From assembly GCA_900314885.1 (NCBI GenBank), contig OMWY01000008.1, positions 112,392-176,391 on the forward strand: a stretch of DNA of 64,000 nt. Direction: 5' to 3'. Source of the DNA: an uncultured Eubacteriales bacterium (GTDB lineage: Bacteria > Bacillota > Clostridia > Lachnospirales > Lachnospiraceae). The position numbers and the translations under genes are program-made. Position 1 is the first letter of the stretch; each line of letters opens with the position of its first letter. The notes under the pieces are model-generated. The model made no database searches and was not told the DNA's origin. It was given only the letters and a program-made list of their open reading frames with translations. This document shows positions 34,768 through 43,253 of this stretch, piece by piece.

Positions 34768-34836
34768 AGTCTCCTGTTCTTTTTTTATAATATAATAATA
34801 AATATGTTCGACCTACCCATTCGAAACGCAGAGCAT

Positions 34837-35829
34837 TTAGCAGATTCGTGGAAGCCCTTCTCCTTCAAGCGGCAATATAATCCGTTCAGCCCCGAATTCA
34901 GTCTTTAATAATACGTTATTATTTTCTCTTCCGGTAACTTTGCCAATAATAGCGGCCTCAGAGCCATACTTTGATGATTGTATAGCATTTAAAGCCTTAT
35001 CCGCGTCTGAATCGTCCACTATGCATACAAGCTTTCCTTCATTTCCCATGTAGAGAGGTTCAAGCCCTAAGAGACCGGCGAAATTCCTGACACTTTCATG
35101 AACAGTAATCGCTTTCTCGTCTATATGAAATGTAGTATTACTTGTATTCGCAAGCTCATTTAACACCGTGGCAAGGCCGCCGCGAGTAATATCTCGAAGA
35201 CTGTGGACCTTCAATTCTCGCAGCTTCATGACCATCTCAACTAATGGCGCGGCATCAGTCTCAATGTCGGAATCAAGGTTCATTCTCTTAGAGAGAATAG
35301 CGGCGTGGTGGTCACCCATGGCGCCGGATACAATTATCTTGTCTCCCGGTCTCGCGTTCTTAGCAGAAATATTTACACCATCGGGTATAATTCCAACTCC
35401 CGTTGTATTTATATAAATGCCGCCTTTTCCTTCGATAACCTTGGTATCTCCGGCTATAATTTTCGTACCTGCTTCCCTCGCTGTCTCTGCCATGGAATGA
35501 ACTATATTTTTAAGAACCTTAAAAGGCAGTCCCTCTTCAAGAATAAAACCACACGTAATATAGCTCGGATTAGCTCCCCGCATAAGCATATCATTCACGG
35601 TGCCACATATGGAAAGACGGCCTATATCTCCGCCGTTAAATTCTATCGGGGTTACCACAAAGCTGTCGGTAGTTACGGCAATCTTCCCGTTAACGGGAAT
35701 TACGGCGGCATCCTCCATATCGTTTAGGATTTCATTAGAAAATTCCTTCGCGAATATATTATCTATTAATTCGCTCGTGGCAGTACCGCCGCTGCCATGG
35801 GCGAGAGTAATTACTTTATACATAGGCAT
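34837..35829 (-). CDS. hypE: [NiFe] hydrogenase maturation protein HypE
   Basis: This 330-residue protein has the AIR synthase-like fold: LAHGSGGTATSELI, TTDSFVVTPIEF, GTVNDMLMRGANP and GDTKVIEGKG, with DITRGGLATVLNE later. The last residues are PRIC, the C-terminal cysteine that carries the carbamoyl and then cyano group. It works with HypF and HypC-HypD to make Fe(CN)2CO. It follows hypC on the same strand. Confidence 0.95.
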   Translation of the reverse strand: MPMYKVITLAHGSGGTATSELIDNIFAKEFSNEILNDMEDAAVIPVNGKIAVTTDSFVVTPIEFNGGDIGRLSICGTVNDMLMRGANPSYITCGFILEEGLPFKVLKNIVHSMAETAREAGTKIIAGDTKVIEGKGGIYINTTGVGIIPDGVNISAKNARPGDKIIVSGAMGDHHAAILSKRMNLDSDIETDAAPLVEMVMKLRELKVHSLRDITRGGLATVLNELANTSNTTFHIDEKAITVHESVRNFAGLLGLEPLYMGNEGKLVCIVDDSDADKALNAIQSSKYGSEAAIIGKVTGRENNNVLLKTEFGAERIILPLEGEGLPRIC

Positions 35830-35841
35830 TTTCTACCCGTG

Positions 35842-36069
35842 CTAGACTCCTTCCTCAGCTATTAAATTTATTTCGGAGAAAATATCATTTAATTCATCAG
35901 CTTCGGATTCCGATACAACCTGTAATATACATCCCGCGTGAACCAGAACACTGTCGCCGACCTTGCAATCTACAAGTCCCGTCATAGCGTTAACCCTTGT
36001 ACCGTTGTAATCAACAAGAGCCTTATCACCATTTATTTCAATCACCTTACCGGGTAAAGCTACACACAT
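35842..36069 (-). CDS. hypC: Hydrogenase maturation chaperone HypC
   Basis: This 75-residue protein starts MCVALPGKVIEI, where Cys2 is the essential iron-binding residue. The YNGTRVNAMTGLV and GDSVLVHAGCILQ blocks are standard. I begin at 36069, since Cys2 must follow the start Met; a longer frame begins 42 nt upstream but would place the Cys inside. It binds HypD and then the hydrogenase large subunit. Confidence 0.93.
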   Translation of the reverse strand: MCVALPGKVIEINGDKALVDYNGTRVNAMTGLVDCKVGDSVLVHAGCILQVVSESEADELNDIFSEINLIAEEGV

Positions 36070-36156
36070 TGTTTTTCCTTTCTTTAATCTGCGTATCGCT
36101 ATGCGACACACCGGTTAATAGAATATCACAGAAGAATTACTATTTCAAGTAAAAAT

Positions 36157-37194
36157 TTACAATGTCATCCATGCGTGGCAGCTTCCTTCTGTTGATACCA
36201 TGCAGGCGCCCTGAGGAGTTGCCGGAGTACAGACCTTGTGAAAAAGCGGACATTTATCAGGCGTAATCTTTCCCATAAGAACCTCATCGCAATGGCAGGC
36301 CCTGTTAAGCTTATGGTCATCATTAAGGTCCGCGCTTCCAGCGTCAAGCTCGCTGTATTCAGGTTTTAATATTCTTCCCGAATTTACTATAAGTCCCATT
36401 CCCCGCCAGACAGCATCGCATTTATCAAAATATTTGTCTATTAAATTCCTGGCTTTAATATTCCCCTCATCCCTTACAACGGATGGGTAATAATTCTCTA
36501 CTATTCCCTTGTTCCTGTTTTTCACGATGCCGGTAATTGCGGTCAACAATTCCGGTCCCTTAAATCCCGCTACACCAAAAGGTATGGAATACTCTTTCGC
36601 AATAGGCTCGTAGACCTTGGTACCGGTAATTACACTTACGTGTCCCGGAGCAATAAAGCCATCTATTTTCGCGCCATTTTGTAATAAATAATTTATTACC
36701 TCAGGCATGGTTTTTATGGCTGTCAGAATTTTTACGTTCTTTATATTCTCTTTTAATATAGTATCAATTAATAGTGCGTATACAGGAGTTGTCGTCTCAA
36801 AGCCGACCGCTGCGAAAATATAATTATTTTCTCTGTCATTCTTTGCCAAAGTTAATGTATCCATAGGTGAATACACCATTTTAACCTTCGCCCCGTTTCC
36901 CTTTTCATCAGCCAAAGAGCTTACGCTTCCGGGAACTCTTATCATGTCGCCAAAGGTACATATTATAGTATTTTCTTTTTTAGATAGCTCTGTCAGCTTA
37001 TCTATATAGGCCGAGGGAGTAACGCAAACAGGACATCCGGGACCGGAAAGCAGATGAATTTTATCAGAAACCAGGCTCCTTATTCCAAGCTTACTTATAG
37101 CTGCAGTATGACTTCCGCATACCTCCATAATATTCATATCCGGTCCGTCGTATTCCGCTAAATATTTTTTTAAATCAGATAAATTATCAATCAT
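36157..37194 (-). CDS. hypD: Hydrogenase maturation protein HypD
   Basis: This 345-residue protein has the HypD sequence blocks NIMEVCGSHTAAISK, LLSGPGCPVCVTP, GFETTTPVYA, APGHVSVITG, and the C-terminal cysteines in NRACHCDEVLMG. It holds a [4Fe-4S] cluster. The operon here is hypD-hypC-hypE. HypA, HypB, HypF and the hydrogenase structural genes are absent from the window. Confidence 0.95.
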   Translation of the reverse strand: MIDNLSDLKKYLAEYDGPDMNIMEVCGSHTAAISKLGIRSLVSDKIHLLSGPGCPVCVTPSAYIDKLTELSKKENTIICTFGDMIRVPGSVSSLADEKGNGAKVKMVYSPMDTLTLAKNDRENNYIFAAVGFETTTPVYALLIDTILKENIKNVKILTAIKTMPEVINYLLQNGAKIDGFIAPGHVSVITGTKVYEPIAKEYSIPFGVAGFKGPELLTAITGIVKNRNKGIVENYYPSVVRDEGNIKARNLIDKYFDKCDAVWRGMGLIVNSGRILKPEYSELDAGSADLNDDHKLNRACHCDEVLMGKITPDKCPLFHKVCTPATPQGACMVSTEGSCHAWMTL

Positions 37195-37197
37195 TTT

Positions 37198-38646
37198 TTA
37201 GTTACTGCCCCAAAGTTTGTTGTAAGCCACGCCTGTAACCTTCTCACAGATTTTCTTTTCTTCTTCTGTCGTTACACTGCTTTCCTCGCCCTTCCTTCTT
37301 GCGACTTCCTTCTTTATCACATCGAATTCCTTCTTTCCCATAGGGAATATATACCCAAAAATAAAGAGGGCCGCGACAAGAATAACCGGCATAAAAATAA
37401 ATATGTACTTTATACCCTCTGATGTAGCCTGAGTCTGGATTGCAAGCTTACCATCGTACCCGACTATATCAATAAGGAGACCGATGAGCCATGCGGAAAT
37501 GCCGGCCGATACCTTCCTGGCGAAGGTAGCCATTCCCGAAACAATTCCCGGCCTGCTTACTCCCGTAATCAGTTCGTCGACATCCGCCATATCAGCAAGT
37601 ATAGCGAAGATTGAAGTGAGAGTCGCCGCATTTCCAATTCCAATTCCCATGGCGAGAATTATTACCGGAATTATGCTTCCGTCCGCGTTAGAGCAGAATA
37701 GAAGCCCTAAGGTTGAGATGATTCTTATAGGGGCGCCGATAAGGACGGTTGTCCTCTTCGATGTCGCTGCCATAACCGGTCCCCAGATTAACATACCTAT
37801 AAGCTGGGATATGATAAGGGCTCCCATGAGGTAGGTCAGATAATGATTTTCACTAGTGCCTCCGATTACATTTGTAACATAGAAAACAGCCATACCTGAA
37901 ACAAAGTCCATACCGCACTGGCCTGTAAGATATATGCCTATGAAAATACGGAAAGACCTACTCTTCATAACACTGACTGCGCTCTTAAAGCTGTCCCTCA
38001 TAGGAACCTTTACCGGTAGCTTCTGCTTTTCCCAGGTTCCCGCAAAGGTCATAAGGGAAGTAAAGAGAAAAATTATGCCGAAAATGATTGCGCAGCTTGT
38101 ATACTCATCCGGAATATTCTGATGCTTTATTATCATGGTAGGGACCAGGCCGCAAACCATGGAGCCGAGAGTTGACCAGATCATGCGTACATTTGAAAAT
38201 TTGGATCTGATTGTATAATCCTCTACCATATCCGGCAGAAGGCCGTTATATGGAACCATGAGAATGGTGAAACCGGTCGAGAAGAGGCAATACATCAGAA
38301 TATAAAACAGATAAAGCAATATCTGATTATCTGAATGCAAAGGAAGCCATAGAAGGATAAATGTCAGAGACGAGGCAAAGGCTCCGATAAGAATATATAG
38401 TCGCTTCGGCCCAATCTTTGACGTAGTTCTGTCAGTGATATTTCCCATAATAGGATCTGTTATGGCATCCCAAACCTTCCCGACGAGAGGAATGGTTCCC
38501 GCGAGAGCCGCAGGTAAACCAATCGCGTTAGTCAAAAAGACCGTAAAGAAGGTGTTAATTATAACGAAGGCACCTCCGTTAAAGAACTCACCCATGCCAT
38601 ACATCATCTGGGCCCCAAGGCCGTAATTTTCTTTTTTGCTTCTCAT
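37198..38646 (-). CDS. GPH-family sugar:cation symporter
   Basis: This 482-residue protein has twelve membrane segments. Early on it has VGKVWDAITDPIMGNITDRT, a hallmark of the glycoside-pentoside-hexuronide family of sodium or proton symporters. Both the N-terminal YGLGAQMMYGMGEFFNG and the later GIGIGNAATLTSIFAILAD are typical. Sugar specificity cannot be told. GGGGG precedes ATG at 38646. It stops 3 nt before hypD, so the sugar transporter and hyp genes may be read together, an unusual grouping. Confidence 0.88.
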   Translation of the reverse strand: MRSKKENYGLGAQMMYGMGEFFNGGAFVIINTFFTVFLTNAIGLPAALAGTIPLVGKVWDAITDPIMGNITDRTTSKIGPKRLYILIGAFASSLTFILLWLPLHSDNQILLYLFYILMYCLFSTGFTILMVPYNGLLPDMVEDYTIRSKFSNVRMIWSTLGSMVCGLVPTMIIKHQNIPDEYTSCAIIFGIIFLFTSLMTFAGTWEKQKLPVKVPMRDSFKSAVSVMKSRSFRIFIGIYLTGQCGMDFVSGMAVFYVTNVIGGTSENHYLTYLMGALIISQLIGMLIWGPVMAATSKRTTVLIGAPIRIISTLGLLFCSNADGSIIPVIILAMGIGIGNAATLTSIFAILADMADVDELITGVSRPGIVSGMATFARKVSAGISAWLIGLLIDIVGYDGKLAIQTQATSEGIKYIFIFMPVILVAALFIFGYIFPMGKKEFDVIKKEVARRKGEESSVTTEEEKKICEKVTGVAYNKLWGSN

Positions 38647-38664
38647 AAATACCCCCAAATAATA

Positions 38665-39000
38665 TTAGTTAGCGCCATTCATCATGACCATGGCCCGCTT
38701 CATATTGAAGGCAAGGCCATACTTTACTACCTTGTCATACATTCCCGATAAGACGAGATCCTCGTCATAGTGCTTACTTTCTATCTGCCCCAGTGCATCC
38801 ATGCAGGATTTCTTCATGCTGTCAGAATCACCTGATTCCGAATATTTTAATTCAAATACAATAACGGTATTTCTATTATCATCCGTAATTGTAATATCAG
38901 AATATCCATCTCCTGTAAGATAACCTGTCATATAGAGAATACTCCAAAGATTGTCTATACTTCCGTCTAAACTCCGATTGGAAGTGCTTGCTTTTTTCAC
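38665..39000 (-). pseudogene. C-terminal part of an AAA-ATPase/PD-(D/E)XK family gene
   Basis: This fragment has the ending of the AAA-ATPase-like/PD-(D/E)XK (DUF1703-type) family: LDGSIDNLWSILYMTGYLTG, then DITITDDNRNTVIVFELKYS, whose D...ELK is the nuclease core. The ATPase half is absent. A block at 38912-38971 is identical over 60 bp to one at 43288-43347, where the ATPase half of a relative ends in the same peptide. Confidence 0.8.
38912..38971 (-). repeat. 60-bp direct repeat, left copy
   Basis: This block is identical in all 60 bases to 43288-43347. It codes for LDGSIDNLWSILYMTGYLTG in both, in the corresponding frames. It bounds a 4.3 kb segment. Confidence 0.95.
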
Positions 39001-39217
39001 GCTTCACCTGCTGTTATAATCTGTTATCGGCATAGCCTAAACCCTTTGAAATTACTGCGATTTATGCAAGTGTGCTTTCCCTTATGTTTTCCCTTGTATT
39101 ATATGATTTCATATGATTGCCGAATCATTATAAGGGCAAAAGCAAGGGAAAGAAATCCCTGTAGCACGACATAACACCAAATGGCAATCGGCTGTTGAAA
39201 TGCTTTTTTTAATGCGG

Positions 39218-39877
39218 TTATGATAACTCCGTTCGCAATTCATCAAGATATTGCAGAGCTATTTTAATATTCTTTGTCCGCTCTACACCCTCTGACACTT
39301 TAGCCAAAACCCTTTCTCTGGAAGAATACACGGACGGAAGAGTGTTCGCAATCTTTATTGCTTCCACCCGCCTGTCAAGATCAACCATGCAAAAGCATTT
39401 CGTCATTTTTGCCTGAGATGTTCTGGAAGTTTCGCCCGCATCAAGTCTTATCGTCCGATCTGCGTACATCACGGCCTCTTCGAGAAGATTTTGCTTTTCA
39501 GCGCCAGTTTTCTCTTTCGAAAAAGAATAAGAAACCCAGCTCATAAGATGATTCATGGATGCTGATAATGCCCAATTCTTTATAGATGATTTCAGTTTGT
39601 CATATGCTTGGTCCATTTTCCCTTCATTCGCCAATGCGTGGATCTTTGTACTGAACTCTTTCATATCATCCTTGCGGTTGATGTTATGCATAAGTAATGC
39701 ATCAACTGTAATCCCGAAATAATCAGCAAGCACCGGTAAACATGAAACATCCGGCATCGACAAATTGTTTTCCCATTTACTGACTGTTTGCGGGGAGACA
39801 CCAAGACATTCGGCCAGCTCCTCCTGTGCGAGATTTCTTTCTTTACGTAACTGCTTTAAGTTTGTTCCTAAATCCAT
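39218..39877 (-). CDS. XRE-family regulator with helical C-terminal domain
   Basis: This 219-residue protein has a Cro/C1 helix-turn-helix at residues 5-60 (NLKQLRKERNLAQEELAECLGVSPQTVSKWEN). The C-terminal half is helical and may be a TPR-like effector domain. The ATG at 39877 has GGAAGAG before it. The region 39001-39217 downstream holds no gene, only a loose inverted repeat around CTTTCCCTT...AAGGGAAAG. Confidence 0.85.
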   Translation of the reverse strand: MDLGTNLKQLRKERNLAQEELAECLGVSPQTVSKWENNLSMPDVSCLPVLADYFGITVDALLMHNINRKDDMKEFSTKIHALANEGKMDQAYDKLKSSIKNWALSASMNHLMSWVSYSFSKEKTGAEKQNLLEEAVMYADRTIRLDAGETSRTSQAKMTKCFCMVDLDRRVEAIKIANTLPSVYSSRERVLAKVSEGVERTKNIKIALQYLDELRTELS

Positions 39878-39982
39878 ATTTTTCTCTTCCTTTCTCAAAA
39901 GCCTCAGACTTTTGAATGATTGTTGTACGCTAATCATAGCTTTCTTGCTTTATGGAATGAACAAACCATTACGCAATATAAC

Positions 39983-40765
39983 TCAACGGATAGTGGAGGC
40001 TTCCAATATTTTTATCCCCAGTTCAAAAGCCAAAAACATAATTTTTGTCTTATCGTCCAACCGAGAATCTCCAGAAATACTCCTCGGATCCCATTTTGAA
40101 TGATCAAGATTATCTCCTGCGTAGAAAAACTGAAAAAACTCTGTTCCTCGAAAATCGCAAACAGCTTGCATGCCTGCACATTCCATTTCTACGCAAATCG
40201 CCCCTTGTTCTTTTCGCCGATTTACTTTGTTTCTTGTTTCACGGTAACATGCATCAGTAGTCCAAGTTGTTCCTTCAACATAAGGATATCCACACTCGTC
40301 AAGAACCTCTATAAACTCTTTCTTATATTTCTTATTTACTTCTATAGAGTCACTTGGTTTTGCATAATGAAAACTGGTTCCTTCATCCCGTAATGCTAGG
40401 GTAGGAATTATTATCCCGCAGTCCTCTATATTCTTATCTAAAACACCGCAATTACCGATAAGTATCAAACGTTTACTGCCTATGGCCATTAGGTCTTCAT
40501 ATTGAGCAACACACAAAGGTTCACCTACAAATGATTGGAAAAGAGCAAATCTTTTCCCTTTGTAATTTATCTCGTAAACAGGATTTAAACTGACAGCAGA
40601 ATGAATGTCAGTAATTTTCTTAGCGTCAAAACAATTCAAAACACTGTTAAACAGTTTTTTCGAAAAGCAAGATATTGTTACTTCCGGGAAGTTTTCTATC
40701 TTGTGCGTTACCATATCAGGATTAATCACGCTGTCCATTTCATCATCAAATTCTTCTAATAACAT
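39983..40765 (-). CDS. Nucleoside phosphorylase-family protein
   Basis: This 260-residue protein has the purine/uridine phosphorylase fold. It shows GNCGVLDKNI near residue 106, TTDACYRET and CVEMECAGMQAVCD near residue 190, the nucleoside-binding Glu-Met-Glu. Members cleave nucleosides with phosphate. The N-terminal part (EFDDEMDSVINPD) differs from usual uridine phosphorylase, so the exact substrate is unsure. It sits in the accessory segment between the two direct repeats. Confidence 0.75.
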   Translation of the reverse strand: MLLEEFDDEMDSVINPDMVTHKIENFPEVTISCFSKKLFNSVLNCFDAKKITDIHSAVSLNPVYEINYKGKRFALFQSFVGEPLCVAQYEDLMAIGSKRLILIGNCGVLDKNIEDCGIIIPTLALRDEGTSFHYAKPSDSIEVNKKYKKEFIEVLDECGYPYVEGTTWTTDACYRETRNKVNRRKEQGAICVEMECAGMQAVCDFRGTEFFQFFYAGDNLDHSKWDPRSISGDSRLDDKTKIMFLAFELGIKILEASTIR

Positions 40766-40813
40766 ATTTGTCCTTTCCTTATATGTTCATTCCCTACTGA
40801 GTAAGCTTTTCTA

Positions 40814-41425
40814 TCACTTCCAAAAGTTTACTATTTCTCCTGCTAAATCTTCTGGATTATCTTTATTTATTTCATGCCCTGAACCCTTTATTATGGTCAA
40901 TGAGCTGTTGGTAATAATACTATGAATAGTCTTCACTCCCTCAATGTTGGCAGTATCATTTTCTCCGCAGATCATCAGACATTTACATTTTATATTTTCA
41001 ACCTTGCGTGGTATATCAACCTCACTCATTGTACGCACCAGAGAAATGAAATCTCTCTTCGGAAGTCCCAATCCTGCGAAGGCTTCTTCCGGCATCTGTG
41101 CAAACATTTCGTCCTGCTTTGCTATAACATCCTTTGGAATATCATATGGAATAGCCATAAGAATTAGCGAATCAACCTTATCAGGATGAGTTGAAGCATA
41201 GTCCAAAGCCAAAACACCGCCCATAGATAAACCTGCAAGATTTATTTTTCCTTCTTGGTTATCGCAGTATTCTTCTAACGCATGATATAAAGCATCATAG
41301 TTTATCGCTCCTGATACTATTTTGAACAAATCCGGGATATGTAATTCTATGCCTTTGGCACAATCAGAAACATTTACCCAGGAAGAAGGATTTTGCCCCA
41401 ATCCATGTAATACGATGTTGATCAT
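40814..41425 (-). CDS. Alpha/beta hydrolase
   Basis: This protein of about 203 residues has the alpha/beta-hydrolase fold. It begins INIVLHGLGQNPSSW, with the oxyanion HGLG, and the nucleophile elbow NLAGLSMGGVLALDYA, whose Ser is the catalytic nucleophile. The acid is in CGENDTAN and the histidine in IKGSGHEINKDNP. Its short length is typical for esterases or thioesterases. I start at 41425, where GGAGG lies 11 nt upstream. Substrate unknown. Confidence 0.8.
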   Translation of the reverse strand: MINIVLHGLGQNPSSWVNVSDCAKGIELHIPDLFKIVSGAINYDALYHALEEYCDNQEGKINLAGLSMGGVLALDYASTHPDKVDSLILMAIPYDIPKDVIAKQDEMFAQMPEEAFAGLGLPKRDFISLVRTMSEVDIPRKVENIKCKCLMICGENDTANIEGVKTIHSIITNSSLTIIKGSGHEINKDNPEDLAGEIVNFWK

Positions 41426-41502
41426 TTCGTTGTATTCCTCCATCATTCTTTTTTATAAATTAATCTTATTCCTTATATCACTCGATTCGTAATAAAATCC
41501 TT

Positions 41503-42432
41503 TTATACACTCTTCAATCGGTTTAACAAGTCCGCCACTATGCCTGGATCATCAATTAATGAAATCCCAAAGCACTTCTTTCCGGCATCCTTTATTGATG
41601 AGCCGATATGATATGCTGTTTTCCCATCTAAAATAATAAATCTGTCATGGAATACCTGCGTCTTAAAAACTGTCAATGTGGGATATTGTGCGTTAAAATT
41701 CGCTGCATCCCTATTCGTAAGCTGTGCACTTGCAAATGTGTAAATTTTCACATCTACGCCGGCATTCTTCTTTGCAAGTATATTAAGAGTATCTACATCA
41801 ACATAGCCATCTATCAGAATGATTTCTTTCTGCGCCTTCTTTATGATAGATGTGATCAGGCTAAATGCATCATATATCTGGCCATCAAAGAATATTTTCT
41901 GCTCAGATTCTGCATGATCCTCAATATACCGAAATACTTTATCAAATCTTTCATCCGTGGATTTTTGATACTCCAGTTGCTTCAACTCGATATCACTGAC
42001 TTTTTCAAATAGTAGGGCATTATTTGAGATAAAATGCCGCATTTCAACAAATGCTCGCATTATTCCTATGCTGACATTTACAGCCACATCACTTTTGAGA
42101 ACAGCAGATAGCATAGATATACCTTGCTCTGTAAATGCGTATGGCATATACCTTCTACCGCCTCTTCCTTCCGTCTTCTCTTTTGAGATGCCATTTTGGC
42201 ATCTCAAAAACTCTTCTTCGGTTAGCTGAAAGCAAAAGTCTTCAGGAAATCTATTAATATTTCTTTTTACCGAACGGTTAAGTGCCCCGGTTTCAACCTG
42301 ATACAGCATGGCTAGATCGCTATCAAGCATGATCTGCTTACCACGTATCACATGTATTAAACTCTTCACATCCTTAGTATCTACAGTCACAGGGATTATT
42401 TCCGCTGTTTTCTCTTGTGCTTTTTTTGCCAT
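41503..42432 (-). CDS. ORF6N-domain protein with C-terminal PLD-like domain
   Basis: This protein of about 309 residues has an ORF6N domain at about residues 20-130: VIRGKQIMLDSDLAMLYQVETGALNRSVKRNINRFPEDFCFQL and YMPYAFTEQGISMLSAVLKS. ORF6N domains occur in phage and bacterial DNA-binding proteins. The C-terminal part has an FHDRFIILDG stretch that resembles the catalytic strand of phospholipase D-like nucleases, though the canonical HxK is replaced by HDR. I start at 42432 because GGAGG is 7 nt upstream. A large palindrome precedes it and a related one is inside the gene (42181-42209). Confidence 0.8.
   Translation of the reverse strand: MAKKAQEKTAEIIPVTVDTKDVKSLIHVIRGKQIMLDSDLAMLYQVETGALNRSVKRNINRFPEDFCFQLTEEEFLRCQNGISKEKTEGRGGRRYMPYAFTEQGISMLSAVLKSDVAVNVSIGIMRAFVEMRHFISNNALLFEKVSDIELKQLEYQKSTDERFDKVFRYIEDHAESEQKIFFDGQIYDAFSLITSIIKKAQKEIILIDGYVDVDTLNILAKKNAGVDVKIYTFASAQLTNRDAANFNAQYPTLTVFKTQVFHDRFIILDGKTAYHIGSSIKDAGKKCFGISLIDDPGIVADLLNRLKSV
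42181..42209. repeat. 29-bp perfect palindrome inside the ORF6N gene
   Basis: The arms are TTTTGAGATGCCA and TGGCATCTCAAAA, with TTT between. It encodes the peptide LRCQNGIS, and the same frame position in the upstream palindrome would read LRSQFVTS. Confidence 0.8.
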
Positions 42433-42445
42433 ATATACCTCCGTC

Positions 42446-42472
42446 TTTGAGGTCACAAATTGTGACCTCAAA
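42446..42472. promoter_or_regulatory. 27-bp palindrome before the ORF6N gene
   Basis: The arms are TTTGAGGTCACA and TGTGACCTCAAA, with AAT between. It lies 14 bp before the ATG, as an operator would. The structure TTTGAG...CTCAAA is shared with the internal palindrome at 42181-42209. Autoregulation by the ORF6N protein is an inference. Confidence 0.55.
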
Positions 42473-42587
42473 AGCATTTATCTATTTGTCTTAACTATAA
42501 AAAATGTTGTAGCTCGCATAAAAATCCAAGATATATCCTACCATAAATATCAACCGTTTTCAATGAAAATCCCTGTAGATATGCGGC

Positions 42588-43253
42588 CTATCGGCTTATA
42601 TCTTTCTTCTTTCCGGCGGGCTTTCTTTCGGCATTCTGGCGTCTTGCTTCTTCCTGCGCTTCCTTGAGCATTGCCCTGACGGATACTCTTGCTTTACCCA
42701 TCTGATCCTTAACCTTCTTCGTCAGTTCCCTGGTCTTTTCTATGGCAGCTATCACCTTGTTCATCACCTTTTTGATGATTGGAAGAGTTCTTTCGGAATT
42801 TGGAATCTCCACATAAGTTTTTCCGGTCTTACTTTTGATTGGATTATCCAGTGCCTTTGCAAAGTTTTTTATGTCATCGTAGCCCTCCGGAGCAATCCCC
42901 ATATCTTTAAGATCATCCCGCAAGCCCTGTACTATCGGAAGTTCCTTTTCTTCAAGTTCTGCGAGCCACTTTTCCGTATCAGCTTCCGTTTCCTGTCGTA
43001 CTTCCTGAACGCTGTCGATATCTGCCTGTACCTGCATTTCCTGTTCTTTTGCCTCGATGATGGTACGTTCCGCTGCTTCTTTAACCGCCTGTGCCTGCCT
43101 TGTGGCATCGGCCGCTTCCTCAAGAGCCGTTTGCGCTTTGAGTTCTGCAATGGTACGGTTACCTCCGATGGTTGTTCCGTTCAGTACCGGATACAGGTTC
43201 TTTTCTGAATGGGTATCAAGGAACTTTTGAAGTTCGGGATGGAACGCCGACAT
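42588..43253 (-). CDS. Coiled-coil protein, possible relaxase tail
   Basis: This 221-residue protein has no recognised catalytic motif. It begins MSAFHPELQKFLDTHS and has GGNRTIAELKAQ, a stretch reminiscent of MobV-type relaxase C-terminal regions, then a long run of Glu/Ala-rich coiled-coil and a Lys-rich end. The relaxase catalytic histidines are missing. It starts at once after the stop of the truncated ATPase-like gene. It may be the remnant of a mobilisation gene brought in with the segment. Alternative: an unknown coiled-coil gene. Confidence 0.45.
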   Translation of the reverse strand: MSAFHPELQKFLDTHSEKNLYPVLNGTTIGGNRTIAELKAQTALEEAADATRQAQAVKEAAERTIIEAKEQEMQVQADIDSVQEVRQETEADTEKWLAELEEKELPIVQGLRDDLKDMGIAPEGYDDIKNFAKALDNPIKSKTGKTYVEIPNSERTLPIIKKVMNKVIAAIEKTRELTKKVKDQMGKARVSVRAMLKEAQEEARRQNAERKPAGKKKDISR

